64,000 bases of DNA, taken from NCBI RefSeq assembly GCF_000805455.1, contig NZ_JSUS01000071.1, positions 597,193 through 661,192 on the forward strand. Direction: 5' to 3'. Within the stretch, counting starts at the first letter, position 1, and the number at the start of each line of letters is the position of its first letter. The position numbers were made by a program, and so were the translations under genes. Positions 8,847 through 18,681 of this stretch are shown in pieces. The stretch is from Acinetobacter sp. A47. GTDB lineage: Bacteria > Pseudomonadota > Gammaproteobacteria > Pseudomonadales > Moraxellaceae. The notes under the pieces were generated by a model. That model was not told where the DNA came from, did not search any database, and saw only the letters and a program-made list of their open reading frames with translations.

Positions 8847-10211
8847 ATGTCAACAACTGTTATTATTCTTGCAGCAGGGAAAGGAACGCGGATGCGTTCA
8901 AAATTACCAAAAGTATTACAGCCACTGGCAGGTCGTCCATTATTGGGTCACGTCATCCAGACAGCCAAAAAACTCAATGCCGATAATATCATTACCATTT
9001 TCGGGCATGGCGGCGAGCTGGTTAAACAAAGCTTTGCTGCAGAACAGGTCGAATGGGTCGAGCAGGCTGAACAGTTAGGTACCGGGCATGCCGTTCAAAT
9101 GACTTTACCGGTCTTACCACAAGATGGCATTTCCCTGATTTTATCGGGCGATGTACCTTGTATCCATGCCAATACCCTGCAAAAATTATTGGATGCCGCT
9201 ACACAGACCGGCATTGGCTTGGTCACACTGACCGTGGAAGACGCCACTGGCTATGGCCGCATTGTGCGCCAAAACGGTAGAATCCAGGCCATTGTTGAAC
9301 ATAAAGATGCCACCGAAGAACAGCGCCAGATCCGGGAAATCAATACCGGTATTTACTGTGTCAGCAATGCAAAACTGCATGCGTGGCTGCCTAAACTTTC
9401 CAATGATAATGCCCAGGGTGAATATTACCTGACCGATATCGTGGCAATGGCCATTGCAGACGGTCTGGAAGTTGCCTCGGTTGAGCCGGAACTGGCCTTT
9501 GAGGTCGATGGTGTCAATAATCGCCTCCAGCTTGCGACCTTGGAACGTCAGTTCCAGCAACAGCAGGCCAAAGCTCTGATGGAACAGGGCGTGCATTTAA
9601 TTGACCCGAGTCGTTTTGACTTACGTGGTAGCCTTAAATGCGGCCAGGATGTGCAGATTGATATCAATGTCATCATTGAAGGTGACTGTGAACTTGGCGA
9701 TAACGTCCAGCTGGGTGCAGGCTGTATCTTGAAAAATACCCGCATTGCAGCAGGTACCAAGGTCCAGGCCTATAGCATTTTTGAAAATGCAGTGGTGGGA
9801 GAAAATACCCAGATCGGGCCTTTCGCGCGTTTACGTCCGGGTGCCAATCTGGCCAATGAAGTGCATATCGGTAACTTTGTAGAAGTCAAGAATTCCAATA
9901 TCGGTCTGGGCTCCAAAGCCAATCACTTTACCTATTTAGGTGATGCAGATATTGGTGCGGGCTGTAACATTGGTGCAGGTACCATCACCTGTAATTACGA
10001 TGGTGCCAACAAGCACCGTACCCTGATCGAAGACAATGTCTTTATCGGAACCAATAATTCACTGGTTGCACCGATCAAAATCGGTCAGGGTGCAACAACA
10101 GGCGCAGGATCAACCTTAACCCGAGATGTGGCTGAGCATAGTTTGGCTGTCGAACGATCAAAACAGTTTGAAAAAGCAAATTATCAACGTCCCCAAAAAC
10201 TGAAAAAATAA
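8847..10211 (+). CDS. glmU: Bifunctional UDP-GlcNAc pyrophosphorylase/GlcN-1-P acetyltransferase
   Basis: Acetylates glucosamine 1-phosphate and couples it to UTP, giving UDP-GlcNAc for peptidoglycan and lipopolysaccharide. The first half is the nucleotidyltransferase, with [15 protein letters not shown] and the QLGTGHAV loop. The second half is a left-handed beta-helix of hexapeptide repeats, with the acetyltransferase active site in the HFTYLGD and CNYDG segments. At 454 residues it has the standard length. It is followed 12 bases later by glmS, so two consecutive enzymes of the pathway are co-transcribed. Confidence 0.97.
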   Translation: MSTTVIILAAGKGTRMRSKLPKVLQPLAGRPLLGHVIQTAKKLNADNIITIFGHGGELVKQSFAAEQVEWVEQAEQLGTGHAVQMTLPVLPQDGISLILSGDVPCIHANTLQKLLDAATQTGIGLVTLTVEDATGYGRIVRQNGRIQAIVEHKDATEEQRQIREINTGIYCVSNAKLHAWLPKLSNDNAQGEYYLTDIVAMAIADGLEVASVEPELAFEVDGVNNRLQLATLERQFQQQQAKALMEQGVHLIDPSRFDLRGSLKCGQDVQIDINVIIEGDCELGDNVQLGAGCILKNTRIAAGTKVQAYSIFENAVVGENTQIGPFARLRPGANLANEVHIGNFVEVKNSNIGLGSKANHFTYLGDADIGAGCNIGAGTITCNYDGANKHRTLIEDNVFIGTNNSLVAPIKIGQGATTGAGSTLTRDVAEHSLAVERSKQFEKANYQRPQKLKK

Positions 10212-10223
10212 GAGGATAAAATT

Positions 10224-12062
10224 ATGTGTGGTATTGTTGGTGGCGTTGCTGAACGTTGTGTAACCGATATCCTGATTGAAGGACTCAAACGTCTGGAATA
10301 TCGCGGTTATGACTCTGCAGGTTTGGCATTACTCAATAACCAGAAAATCCTGCGCGAACGTCGCGTAGGTAAAGTGGCAAATCTGGCCGAAGCGGTGGCA
10401 GAACAGCATTTGACCGGTAACATCGGGATTGCACATACCCGTTGGGCAACCCATGGTAAACCGACTGAAAACAACGCGCATCCGCACGTGTCAGGTAATG
10501 TGGCCGTTGTACATAACGGTATTATCGAAAACTACCAGGAACTGAAAGATCAATTACAAGCTTTGGGCTATGTATTTACCTCCCAGACCGACACTGAAGT
10601 TGTTGCGCATCTGGTCAATGATGCACTCAAGCAAACCGACAGTCTGCTTGAAGCTGTACAACAGGTCATTCCCCAGTTGAAGGGTGCCTATGCCCTAGGC
10701 ATCGTACATACCGCACATCCGGACGAGCTGATTACCGTACGTGAAGGTTCTCCGCTGGTGATTGGTGTCGGGATTGGCGAGAATTTTATCAGTTCGGACC
10801 AGCTGGCCTTATTACCTGTGACCAATCGCTTCGTCTATCTGGAAGAAGGTGATATTGCACGCTTAACCCGCAACAGCATTGAAGTTTTTGCAAATGGTGA
10901 AGCGGTTGAACGTCCAGTAAAAGAACTGGATGCAACCGTCAGTAACGCTTCCAAAGGCGAATATAAACACTTCATGCTCAAAGAGATTTATGAGCAGCCT
11001 GAAGCCATCCAGCAAACCATTTCTCAGGCATTGAATGGCAACAGCTTACGCGACGATTTCCTCGCTCATGCCGATGCTGATTTCAGCAAGATCCAGCAGG
11101 TTCAAATTATTGCCTGCGGTACCAGCTACCATGCCGGCATGATTGCCAAATACTGGTTCGAGCAGTTGATTGGCGTACCTTGCCAGGTCGAGATTGCCAG
11201 TGAATTCCGCTACCGCACGCCTGTTATCGTTGCCAATACCCTCTATATCTGCATTTCTCAGTCTGGTGAAACGGCAGATACTTTAGCTGCGTTACGTGAA
11301 ACCCAGAAACGCGCCAAAGCCAACAACATTGACATCAGCACCATGACGATCTGTAACGTTGCGACCTCGTCAATGGTACGTGAAACAGATCATCACTTAT
11401 TGACACTGGCGGGCCCTGAAATCGGGGTGGCTTCAACCAAGGCTTTCACAACCCAACTGGCTGCCTTGATGTTATTGATCCTGAAAATGGGTCAGGTGAA
11501 GCAACGCCTGTCTGATGCACAGCTCAATGAAATCACCACCGCATTATGGCACTGCCCGAAAGTGATTTTAGATACCTTGCAGGGTGATACTGAAATCTTG
11601 CGTTTATCTGCTCTTTTTGTTGAGAAGAACCATTGCCTGTTCTTGGGTCGCGGTACACACTTCCCGATTGCACTGGAAGGCGCTTTGAAACTGAAAGAAA
11701 TTTCATATATCCATGCTGAAGGTTATGCAGCAGGTGAATTGAAGCATGGCCCTCTGGCATTGGTAGATAATGAAATGCCGGTGGTGATCCTGGCTCCTCA
11801 CGATGAAATGCTTGATAAACTCAAATCCAACATGGAAGAAGTTCAGGCGCGTGGCGGTGAATTATTTGTTTTTGCCGATGAAAACAGTGGTATTCATGGT
11901 AAAGAACGCCAGCACGTGGTGCATGTGCCAGCCGTCAATGAATGGTTGGCTCCGATTGTTTACAGCATTCCTGTACAGCTGCTGTCTTACCATGTGGCGG
12001 TATTACGCGGAACTGATGTCGACCAGCCACGTAACCTTGCCAAGAGTGTAACGGTAGAATAA
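10224..12062 (+). CDS. glmS: Glutamine--fructose-6-phosphate aminotransferase
   Basis: Makes glucosamine 6-phosphate from fructose 6-phosphate and glutamine, the entry to amino-sugar synthesis. The cysteine after the initiating methionine (MCGIVGG) is the glutaminase nucleophile once the methionine is removed. HTRWATHG and HNGIIENY follow in the glutaminase domain. Two SIS sugar-isomerase domains fill the C-terminal half, with CGTSYHAG, SQSGETADT and the final DQPRNLAKSVTVE. At 612 residues the length is typical. An AGAGGA site precedes the ATG, and a strong terminator follows. In E. coli glmS is controlled by small RNAs; nothing here shows that. Confidence 0.97.
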   Translation: MCGIVGGVAERCVTDILIEGLKRLEYRGYDSAGLALLNNQKILRERRVGKVANLAEAVAEQHLTGNIGIAHTRWATHGKPTENNAHPHVSGNVAVVHNGIIENYQELKDQLQALGYVFTSQTDTEVVAHLVNDALKQTDSLLEAVQQVIPQLKGAYALGIVHTAHPDELITVREGSPLVIGVGIGENFISSDQLALLPVTNRFVYLEEGDIARLTRNSIEVFANGEAVERPVKELDATVSNASKGEYKHFMLKEIYEQPEAIQQTISQALNGNSLRDDFLAHADADFSKIQQVQIIACGTSYHAGMIAKYWFEQLIGVPCQVEIASEFRYRTPVIVANTLYICISQSGETADTLAALRETQKRAKANNIDISTMTICNVATSSMVRETDHHLLTLAGPEIGVASTKAFTTQLAALMLLILKMGQVKQRLSDAQLNEITTALWHCPKVILDTLQGDTEILRLSALFVEKNHCLFLGRGTHFPIALEGALKLKEISYIHAEGYAAGELKHGPLALVDNEMPVVILAPHDEMLDKLKSNMEEVQARGGELFVFADENSGIHGKERQHVVHVPAVNEWLAPIVYSIPVQLLSYHVAVLRGTDVDQPRNLAKSVTVE

Positions 12063-12072
12063 TCATGTACAG

Positions 12073-12096
12073 AGAAGAAGGGTTCGCCCTTCTTCT
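12073..12096 (+). terminator. glmS terminator
   Basis: Stem AGAAGAAGGG/CCCTTCTTCT with the stable TTCG tetraloop, followed by TTGTGTTT. It closes the operon that starts at ribBA. Confidence 0.8.
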
Positions 12097-12145
12097 TTGT
12101 GTTTAGCCTTGATCAAGCCATACTGAACAAGAATGCCGGGCCGGA

Positions 12146-12784
12146 TCAGGCAATATAACGCGTGCTTTTGTGGTTCAGCAAAATAATCGAATTTAGAATA
12201 ATTACGCCCATAATTGAAACCAGAATCAGCTTCCAGTCCACGAACAGCAATGATGTCAGCAAGATAGCCATATCAATCCCCAACTGTACCTTGCCTGCCG
12301 GAATGGCAAAGCGTTCCTGTAAATATAAGGCCAGCAAGTTAATGCCACCTAGACTGGAACGGTGTCTAAATAAAATCAGGAAGCTCACGCCCATCAGGAC
12401 ATTGGCAAAAATCGCCGCATAAACCGGATTGACATCGGAAAGATGAAAAAATTGCGGAATGATGGCGCTAAAACCAGCCAGCAAGGCCACCGCAATAAAG
12501 GTTTTGACCACCAATGCCATCCCCATCTTTTTATAGGCAAAATAATAGAACGGGATATTGATCAGGAAAAATAAAAGTCCAAACTTGAGGTCAGTAATAT
12601 AGTGCAGCAGTAACGCCAGACCTGCCGTTCCCCCGGTCATGATCCCGGCTTGCTGTAACAAGGTCATGGCAAAAGAAAGGATAAATGTTCCTGTCAGCAT
12701 CGCCAATACATCTTCCATCTTGGAATGTTGGTCGATGACAGGCACAACTGGACTGGCCAGAGTGACATTTTGCTCGGCATTCAT
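12146..12784 (-). CDS. YitT family membrane protein
   Basis: A 212-residue inner-membrane protein of the YitT (DUF161) family. Five to six hydrophobic segments are visible, beginning with LTGTFILSFAMTLL. The family signature QAGIMTGGTAGLALLL lies in the first third and HRSSLGGINLLALYLQ in the second half, forming the internal duplicate typical of the family. Transport is often suggested for these proteins but not proven. The start is the ATG at MNAEQNVT; an in-frame TTG five codons earlier is less likely. No strong ribosome binding site is seen. It is convergent with glmS. Confidence 0.85.
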   Translation of the reverse strand: MNAEQNVTLASPVVPVIDQHSKMEDVLAMLTGTFILSFAMTLLQQAGIMTGGTAGLALLLHYITDLKFGLLFFLINIPFYYFAYKKMGMALVVKTFIAVALLAGFSAIIPQFFHLSDVNPVYAAIFANVLMGVSFLILFRHRSSLGGINLLALYLQERFAIPAGKVQLGIDMAILLTSLLFVDWKLILVSIMGVIILNSIILLNHKSTRYIA

Positions 12785-12994
12785 AAGGATTAAACTCAAT
12801 TACAGAACAGCAGAAGGGAGAGAAGCCTTCAAAACAAAGGCGGGGCATATTTGAGCATTTTTCTCTTAAATACGCAATTTATTCTTATATTTTTGCCATA
12901 AATGCAATTTATATTCAGAATCACCGTTGCAGCATACAACCCGGCTTTAACAAGGAAATGCTTTTTTATCTGCCTGCAGGCACAAAACGGCTTT

Positions 12995-13459
12995 TTACTT
13001 AATGGCAATTCCGTTTTCTTTGATTTTTTCCAGCACGATAGAAGTATTCAGGTTGCTGACCCCAAAGCTTTGTGACGAAAGAATACCGATCAGCTTGACC
13101 ATTTCATCCAGATTTTTTACCGCAACCTTGAGGGCAAAATCATAGCTGCCGGTCAGTTTATGAATGTCTTTCACTGCCGGTTCATTCAGCAGAAATTCGA
13201 CAAAACGGTCATGCGTAGCATCATGATAATTTTGCAACTTTACTTCAATGATCCCCATGATCGGTGCCGGATCGGCACTCAATGCAATTTGTGCATAATA
13301 GCCGGTAATGATTTTTTTCTGCTCAAGGTTCACCCGACGGCGTGAACACTGGGAGGTTGACAATCCTACCAGCTCAGCCAGTTCCTGATTGGCCAAACGG
13401 CCGTTCATTTGCAGGTGATGGATAATTTTCTGATCAAAATCATCAAGTTCTACGCTCAT
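12995..13459 (-). CDS. Lrp/AsnC family transcriptional regulator
   Basis: A 154-residue DNA-binding regulator. An N-terminal winged helix-turn-helix (DQKIIHHLQMNGRLANQELAEL...SQCSRRRVN) is followed by the RAM/AsnC effector-binding domain (about 70-150, ending LNTSIVLEKIKE). Lrp-like proteins usually respond to amino acids. The start MSVELDDFDQ matches the family N-terminus. Neighbours are a YitT-type membrane protein downstream on the same strand and a nicotinamidase upstream. Control of the membrane protein is conceivable but unproven. Confidence 0.92.
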   Translation of the reverse strand: MSVELDDFDQKIIHHLQMNGRLANQELAELVGLSTSQCSRRRVNLEQKKIITGYYAQIALSADPAPIMGIIEVKLQNYHDATHDRFVEFLLNEPAVKDIHKLTGSYDFALKVAVKNLDEMVKLIGILSSQSFGVSNLNTSIVLEKIKENGIAIK

Positions 13460-13549
13460 AGCACGCTCAACACAGCTTAAAATCACAATTTGACTGATGT
13501 TTGTTCATCATCGGGCAAGTTTAACGCCTTTCGCTCTGGCAGCTCAAGC

Positions 13550-14221
13550 TTATGCCAAGATTGCATCCGAATGAATGCGTTGAACGCCCTGTGCCGACAT
13601 GCTTTGCCATGCATGTTGCAATGAACCTTGCAGATCTATGGCTTTACAGGCATCTTCAATCACATAGGTGTTAAACCCCAGTGCCACGGCATCCAGCGCG
13701 GTCCAGGCCACACAAAAATCTGTAGCAATACCAACGATATAGACGGTATCGACCTGATGCTCTTTCAGATAGCCATTCAGTCCGGTCGGGGTGGTTCGAT
13801 CCGCTTCCATAAAAGCCGAATAACTATCAATCTCCGGGTGAAAACCTTTCCGGATAATCAGCTGGGCAGCCGGAATGTCCAGGTCTGGATGAAATTCGGC
13901 ATCTTGCGTGCCCTGTACACAATGCTTGGGCCACAACACTTGTGTGCCATAGGGCAGTTCAATGGTTTCAAAAGCGGCTTTATGTTCATGGTTATCGGCA
14001 AAGGAAATATGCTGCTCGGGATGCCAGTCCTGCGTCAGCACTACCCTTTCAAACTGCCGTGCCAACCGGTTAATCAGCGGAATGATCTGGTCGGCTCCTG
14101 CAACAGCCAGATTTCCGCCGGGTGTAAAACCATTCTGGACATCGACAACAATCAGTGCGGCATGTTTCGGAAGTGTATGCATATTGTGTTTCATTCTGGA
14201 TTGATCACTGCTTTTTAACAT
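13550..14221 (-). CDS. pncA: Nicotinamidase/pyrazinamidase
   Basis: Hydrolyses nicotinamide to nicotinate for NAD salvage; the same activity turns pyrazinamide into its active form. The catalytic triad is clear: Asp in VVDVQNGF, Lys in WPKHCVQGT, Cys in IATDFCVAWTALDA. The metal-site motif DWHPEQHISF is present. The start is uncertain: the ATG at 14221 has a GAG site 6 bases upstream, but ATGs at 14194 and 14182 give N-termini closer to known enzymes, so the true protein may be 210 to 223 residues. It stands upstream of the Lrp/AsnC gene on the same strand. Confidence 0.93.
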   Translation of the reverse strand: MLKSSDQSRMKHNMHTLPKHAALIVVDVQNGFTPGGNLAVAGADQIIPLINRLARQFERVVLTQDWHPEQHISFADNHEHKAAFETIELPYGTQVLWPKHCVQGTQDAEFHPDLDIPAAQLIIRKGFHPEIDSYSAFMEADRTTPTGLNGYLKEHQVDTVYIVGIATDFCVAWTALDAVALGFNTYVIEDACKAIDLQGSLQHAWQSMSAQGVQRIHSDAILA

Positions 14222-14474
14222 ACGCTGCTCTTTATCGTCTGGCTACTTGAGACTTCACTTTTCTTCACATGAAAAAAATTCAGTCCCAAGTTGAATTAAA
14301 GTTTTCGGCTGTTTGACTAAAGCATATTGTTCTTATGCCGCTGATCAGTCATAATTTGCATAATTGTCATTCAATCGAATTCATTCTTGGACGACGAATC
14401 AAAATACTGCAACCATCCAATATTTCGTTTCAACTACTTCAATCTCGGATGGGAAAATAGGATAGTTTTTTAAA

Positions 14475-15368
14475 ATGACTCAGCTAGCACAGAATATTCA
14501 AGGCTCAATTGTCGCACTCGTCACCCCAATGTTTGAAGATGGTCGCGTAGATTGGAAGAGCCTTGAGAAGCTCGTTGAGTGGCACATCCAACAAGGTACA
14601 CATAGCATTGTTGCTGTTGGCACAACGGGCGAAGCTTCGACATTAAGCATGGAAGAACACACACAAGTCATCAAAGAAGTGATTCGTGTAGCCAATAAAC
14701 GCATCCCGATTATTGCGGGTACAGGTGCAAATTCAACCCGTGAAGCAATCGAGCTCACCAAAGCAGCAAAAGAGCTGGGTGCAGATGCTGCTTTGCTGGT
14801 TACGCCATATTATAATAAACCGACCCAGGAAGGCTTATATCAGCACTACAAGGCAATTGCTGAAGCCGTTGATATTCCTCAGATCCTATACAATGTCCCA
14901 GGCCGTACCGGTGTGGACATGCAAAATGAAACCGTCATTCGTCTTGCTGAAATCCCGAACATTGTCGGCATTAAAGATGCAACTGGTGATGTGCCTCGTG
15001 GTCAGGCGCTTATCGAAGGCCTGAACGGTAAAATCGCGGTTTACTCGGGTGATGATGAAACCGCCTGGGAATTGATGTTACTGGGTGCACAAGGTAACAT
15101 CTCGGTTACAGCCAATGTTGCCCCGAAACAGATGAGCGAAGTTTGCGAAGCTGCTCTGGCAGGCGATCAGGCAAAAGCGCAAAGTCTGAATCAGAAAATT
15201 GCAAATCTACACAATATTTTGTTTTGCGAATCAAACCCAATTCCTGTGAAATGGGCATTGCATGAGATGGGATATATCAGTACAGGTTTACGCCTGCCAC
15301 TCACCGCTCTAGCAGAACAATATCGTGAACCGCTCCGCACAGATTTAAAAACTGCGGGAATTATTTAA
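14475..15368 (+). CDS. dapA: 4-hydroxy-tetrahydrodipicolinate synthase
   Basis: First committed step of lysine and diaminopimelate synthesis: condenses pyruvate with aspartate semialdehyde. The 297-residue TIM barrel carries GTTGEASTLS, the catalytic tyrosine in YNVPGRTG and the Schiff-base lysine in GIKDATGD. It begins the conserved block dapA-bamC-purC, 12 bases before the lipoprotein gene. The 253 bases before it form a long AT-rich divergent spacer with pncA, in which several weak -10 like boxes can be drawn but none is compelling. Confidence 0.97.
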   Translation: MTQLAQNIQGSIVALVTPMFEDGRVDWKSLEKLVEWHIQQGTHSIVAVGTTGEASTLSMEEHTQVIKEVIRVANKRIPIIAGTGANSTREAIELTKAAKELGADAALLVTPYYNKPTQEGLYQHYKAIAEAVDIPQILYNVPGRTGVDMQNETVIRLAEIPNIVGIKDATGDVPRGQALIEGLNGKIAVYSGDDETAWELMLLGAQGNISVTANVAPKQMSEVCEAALAGDQAKAQSLNQKIANLHNILFCESNPIPVKWALHEMGYISTGLRLPLTALAEQYREPLRTDLKTAGII

Positions 15369-15380
15369 TACGAGCAATTT

Positions 15381-15989
15381 ATGATGCAATTACGTCTTGG
15401 TGTTGTCCTAGTCATTTCAGCTTTAAGTTTGGCTGGTTGTGGTCGTTTTGCCCTCAATAATCATTCTTTAGATTATAAAAAAGCGCAAGCGCTTGAACCA
15501 CTCAAGTTTCCTGACAATGCGACGGTAAGACCATTTACGCCATTGTATCCGGCACCAACGGTTGATCCGCTTGCAATTGAACATGCACCGACATTTGAAA
15601 ACAAAGCGGGTACCCGTTATGCCCTGCCTCGCCCTGAGGCCATGCAGGCTGCAGCCAATACAGCAACAACCGCAACGGTCAGCAGCTTAGGCCGCCCACA
15701 GCTGGTAATGGATGGCAACAAGAACCCGTTACTCAAGGTGGAAGGACCAACCGCAACCGCTTGGCAATATACCTTTGCAACGCTCAGCAGCCTGAATTAC
15801 AAGGTGATCTCACAAGCTGATCATGGCTATGAAGCCACGATTAAGGTGGGTGACCAGAATTACCTGTTGAAGCTTTCAGCTGTTGGTTCAAACAATACCA
15901 TTGCTCTTTTTAAACTTGACACGACCTTTGCAGACCCTGCGGTTGCAACTGAAGTGTTAGCCCAGATTTACCAAAACTGGCCAGCCTAG
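15381..15989 (+). CDS. bamC: Outer-membrane assembly lipoprotein BamC-like
   Basis: A 202-residue lipoprotein. The signal peptide ends in the lipobox LAGC, so the mature protein should be anchored in the outer membrane. The mature N-terminus is proline-rich and poorly structured; a small alpha/beta domain occupies the C-terminal half. Its position between dapA and purC is the same as that of bamC (nlpB, dapX) in E. coli, where the product is part of the BAM complex that inserts outer-membrane barrels. Sequence similarity alone would be weak; synteny plus the lipobox makes the call. The stop codon lies inside a terminator hairpin. Confidence 0.82.
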   Translation: MMQLRLGVVLVISALSLAGCGRFALNNHSLDYKKAQALEPLKFPDNATVRPFTPLYPAPTVDPLAIEHAPTFENKAGTRYALPRPEAMQAAANTATTATVSSLGRPQLVMDGNKNPLLKVEGPTATAWQYTFATLSSLNYKVISQADHGYEATIKVGDQNYLLKLSAVGSNNTIALFKLDTTFADPAVATEVLAQIYQNWPA

Positions 15990-16012
15990 TCGTTTACTAG
16001 GCATTTTTTTTT
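15984..16012 (+). terminator. Terminator overlapping the bamC stop codon
   Basis: Stem GCCTAGT/ACTAGGC, loop CGTTT, then an eight-T run. The TAG stop of bamC is within the left arm, so translating ribosomes would disturb the hairpin. It separates dapA-bamC from purC, at least partly. Confidence 0.8.
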
Positions 16013-16026
16013 CAAAAGGTTCCCTC

Positions 16027-16746
16027 ATGTTAAAACAAACCTTGCTCTATACTGGTAAAGCAAAATCTGTATATGAAACAGATAACGCTGATCACCTGAT
16101 TTTAGTCTTCCGTGATGATGCCTCGGCATTCAATGGCGAAAAAATCGAGCAACTCGATCGTAAGGGCAAGGTCAACAACCGTTTTAACGCCTTCATCATG
16201 GATAAACTGGCTGAAGCGGGTATCGAAACGCATTTTGAAAAACTGCTTTCACCAACTGAGGTATTGGTTAAAAAACTTCAGATGATTCCGGTTGAATGTG
16301 TCATTCGTAACTATGCTGCCGGCTCTCTTTGCCGTCGTTTGGGCGTTGAAGAAGGTAAGGAACTCACCCCACCAACGTTTGAATTGTTCTTCAAGGATGA
16401 CGCGCTTGGTGATCCAATGGTGAATGAGTCTCAAGCGATTGCTTTAGGTTGGGCGACTGCTGCACAGCTTGAAAAAATGAAAGAACTGACTTACCAGGTC
16501 AATGATGTACTGAAGGCATTATTCGATGCGGGTAATATGATTCTGGTCGATTTCAAACTTGAATTCGGTGTGTTCCACGACCGTATCGTACTGGGTGATG
16601 AATTCTCTCCAGACGGCTGCCGTTTATGGGACAAAGACACCAAGAAAAAACTGGATAAAGACCGTTTCCGCCAAGGTTTAGGTGGTGTGGTTGAAGCCTA
16701 TGAAGAAGTTGCAGCACGTTTAGGCATTAACCTGGACGATATCTAA
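16027..16746 (+). CDS. purC: SAICAR synthetase
   Basis: Phosphoribosylaminoimidazole-succinocarboxamide synthase of purine synthesis: joins aspartate to CAIR using ATP. The 239-residue protein starts with the family's [12 protein letters not shown], has [11 protein letters not shown] and the motif [11 protein letters not shown], then LVDFKLEFG and [13 protein letters not shown] towards the end. It is 37 bases downstream of bamC across a terminator, so its expression may be attenuated or need its own promoter. An AAAGG site precedes the ATG. Nothing unusual in the protein. Confidence 0.97.
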   Translation: MLKQTLLYTGKAKSVYETDNADHLILVFRDDASAFNGEKIEQLDRKGKVNNRFNAFIMDKLAEAGIETHFEKLLSPTEVLVKKLQMIPVECVIRNYAAGSLCRRLGVEEGKELTPPTFELFFKDDALGDPMVNESQAIALGWATAAQLEKMKELTYQVNDVLKALFDAGNMILVDFKLEFGVFHDRIVLGDEFSPDGCRLWDKDTKKKLDKDRFRQGLGGVVEAYEEVAARLGINLDDI

Positions 16747-16765
16747 GCCTAGCTTAGATCGCATC

Positions 16766-16798
16766 AAAAAACCGAGCTCAATGGCTCGGTTTTTTTAT
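16766..16798 (+). terminator. purC terminator, probably bidirectional
   Basis: AAAAAACCGAGC and GGCTCGGTTTTTTT form a strong hairpin between the convergent purC and amidohydrolase genes, with A and T runs on the two sides. Just before it, ATCTAAGC/GCTTAGAT forms a small second inverted repeat over the purC stop. Confidence 0.9.
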
Positions 16799-16800
16799 CT

Positions 16801-18540
16801 TTAATTTTTTGAAGCCTGATAAATCAGCTGACCTTCTTTATAGGTCGCCATCACCTTGATGTTTTTAATCTCGCGGTCTGGAATCGTCAGCGGATTCTGA
16901 TCCAGAATCACCAGATCTGCCAGTTTACCTGAGGCTAATGTTCCCTTGTGCTGCTCTTCAAAGTATTGGTAGGCAGCCCAGTCCGTCATGGACTTCAGCG
17001 CCAGATAAGGGCTGACCCGTTCATTTGCACCCAATACATAATTACTCCGTGTGACCCGGTTTACCGTCGCATCGAGCATCATCATACTGCTGGGTGGTAC
17101 CACAGGTGCATCATGATGTTCGGTAAAGATCAGATGCTTTTTTAAAGCTGTTGCGGTTGGTGAAATATGTGCAGCCCTGTTTTCACCTAAGGTTTGCTGA
17201 CGATGCCAGTCTCCCCAATAAAAAGTATGCAACGAGAAAAAGGAAGGAATAATATCCAGGGCCTTCAGCTGATCCAGCTGATCATCACGGATGGTTTGCG
17301 AATGGATCAGTACACTGCGTCGATCGGCTTTACCTTGCTTCTCGGTCGCATCTTTTACCGCTGCAATAAACTGGTCAATTGCGGCATCACCATTGGCATG
17401 GGCAAGCACCTGCCAGCCTTGCTTAAAGGCTAAATTGATATAGTCCTTCACCTGTTGATCATTACTGATTGCCGCATAGCCTTTGTAGCTTTTATCCTTG
17501 CCTTCGGGTGGCACGACATAGGGTTGAGTTAGCCATGCGGTTTTGCCCTGAGGTGAACCGTCCAGACTGATTTTCACCCCACCAATACGGAAATGCTGGT
17601 CATAGTGATGACTGCTGCCCTGTTTGAGCATGTAGTCCTTACTGGTGGTAATATCCGGATAAGACACCACATCAATCGGCAGCCGATTCTGTTTGGCTAA
17701 GGCATGCCACATCTCGGTCGTGCCCTGATCTGCCCGTCCTTCCTGCACGGTGGTAAAACCATTTTTCACATAGGCATCTATGCCTTTTTGTGCAATCTGC
17801 AGCATCACCGCTGGAGGGACATCTTTAAAAATTGAGCCAATGGCGCTAAATAAAGCGGATTCTTCTAACACGCCATTTGGAATATTTGAATGGTCTTCAC
17901 GGCGAATCACCCCACCCGCTGGATTCGGCGTGTTCTGATCAATCTTCAGCAATTCAAGGGCTTTATGATTCACAGAAGCCAGATGTCCGGATTGATGCAG
18001 AATCATCACCGGCTGCCCGGTTGAGACGCGATCGAGATCGGCTGCGGTAGGATGTCTTTTTTCATTGAGTTGTGCGTCATCATAGCCATTGCCCAAAATC
18101 CAGCCGCCCATGCTTTTAATCACAGCCGGATTCTGGGCTATCCATTGCTTCAATACATTCACCAGTGAATTGATATCCGAGACCTGTCCATCGGGCTCCG
18201 GATACAGATTGGCAACCATCTGGTGGAAACCCACCATATTCACATGGCTATGCGCATCGATAAAGCCGGGCAGCAATATTTTATTTTTTAGATCAATCGA
18301 TTGAACGGTTTTATCCGCCAAACGTTGGGCCTGCTGTCTGGAACCCACAAAACGGATTTTTCCATCTTTGACTAACAGCGCCTCTGCATATTCAGGTGTA
18401 TTGCCCGACATGGTCAGAATCGGGCCACCATAAAACAGTTTTTCACTGGAACTGACGGGGATGGAAGACATTGCACAGCCAGATAGCACAATCGAAAAAG
18501 AAGTGACCCATGCACATTGACGCAGATGGTTACGGTTCAT
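16801..18540 (-). CDS. Amidohydrolase family lipoprotein (YtcJ-like)
   Basis: A 579-residue metal-dependent hydrolase of the amidohydrolase_3/YtcJ type. The signal peptide ends in the lipobox LSGC, so the enzyme is exported and lipid-anchored, unlike most relatives. The first metal-binding motif is GFIDAHSHVNM; later conserved histidines appear in LAHANGDAAI, VLIHSQTI and FTEHHDAP. The C-terminal strand region returns to LADLVILDQNPL, the usual composite domain end. The substrate cannot be deduced; amide or imide bonds are usual. It is leftward and convergent with purC. Confidence 0.85.
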   Translation of the reverse strand: MNRNHLRQCAWVTSFSIVLSGCAMSSIPVSSSEKLFYGGPILTMSGNTPEYAEALLVKDGKIRFVGSRQQAQRLADKTVQSIDLKNKILLPGFIDAHSHVNMVGFHQMVANLYPEPDGQVSDINSLVNVLKQWIAQNPAVIKSMGGWILGNGYDDAQLNEKRHPTAADLDRVSTGQPVMILHQSGHLASVNHKALELLKIDQNTPNPAGGVIRREDHSNIPNGVLEESALFSAIGSIFKDVPPAVMLQIAQKGIDAYVKNGFTTVQEGRADQGTTEMWHALAKQNRLPIDVVSYPDITTSKDYMLKQGSSHHYDQHFRIGGVKISLDGSPQGKTAWLTQPYVVPPEGKDKSYKGYAAISNDQQVKDYINLAFKQGWQVLAHANGDAAIDQFIAAVKDATEKQGKADRRSVLIHSQTIRDDQLDQLKALDIIPSFFSLHTFYWGDWHRQQTLGENRAAHISPTATALKKHLIFTEHHDAPVVPPSSMMMLDATVNRVTRSNYVLGANERVSPYLALKSMTDWAAYQYFEEQHKGTLASGKLADLVILDQNPLTIPDREIKNIKVMATYKEGQLIYQASKN

Positions 18541-18681
18541 ATTTTTAAACCCATATTTTTATTATGCCTTTTCTGATTAAAGCTGATTCCGGGCCGAATA
18601 GAAAGCATTCACTGAGTATTTTTGTAATGTTTGTTCAATTTTTTATGTGCTACCCCACAGAATCTGATTGGGCTCTAAAGA

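Noticed and set aside
13628..14218. 196-codon rightward frame opposite pncA
   Set aside because: It mirrors the nicotinamidase gene almost exactly, has no family features, and pncA on the other strand has all catalytic residues.
16741..16759. ATCTAAGC/GCTTAGAT inverted repeat as a separate terminator
   Set aside because: Short stem without a T-run; the strong purC terminator follows within 10 bases.
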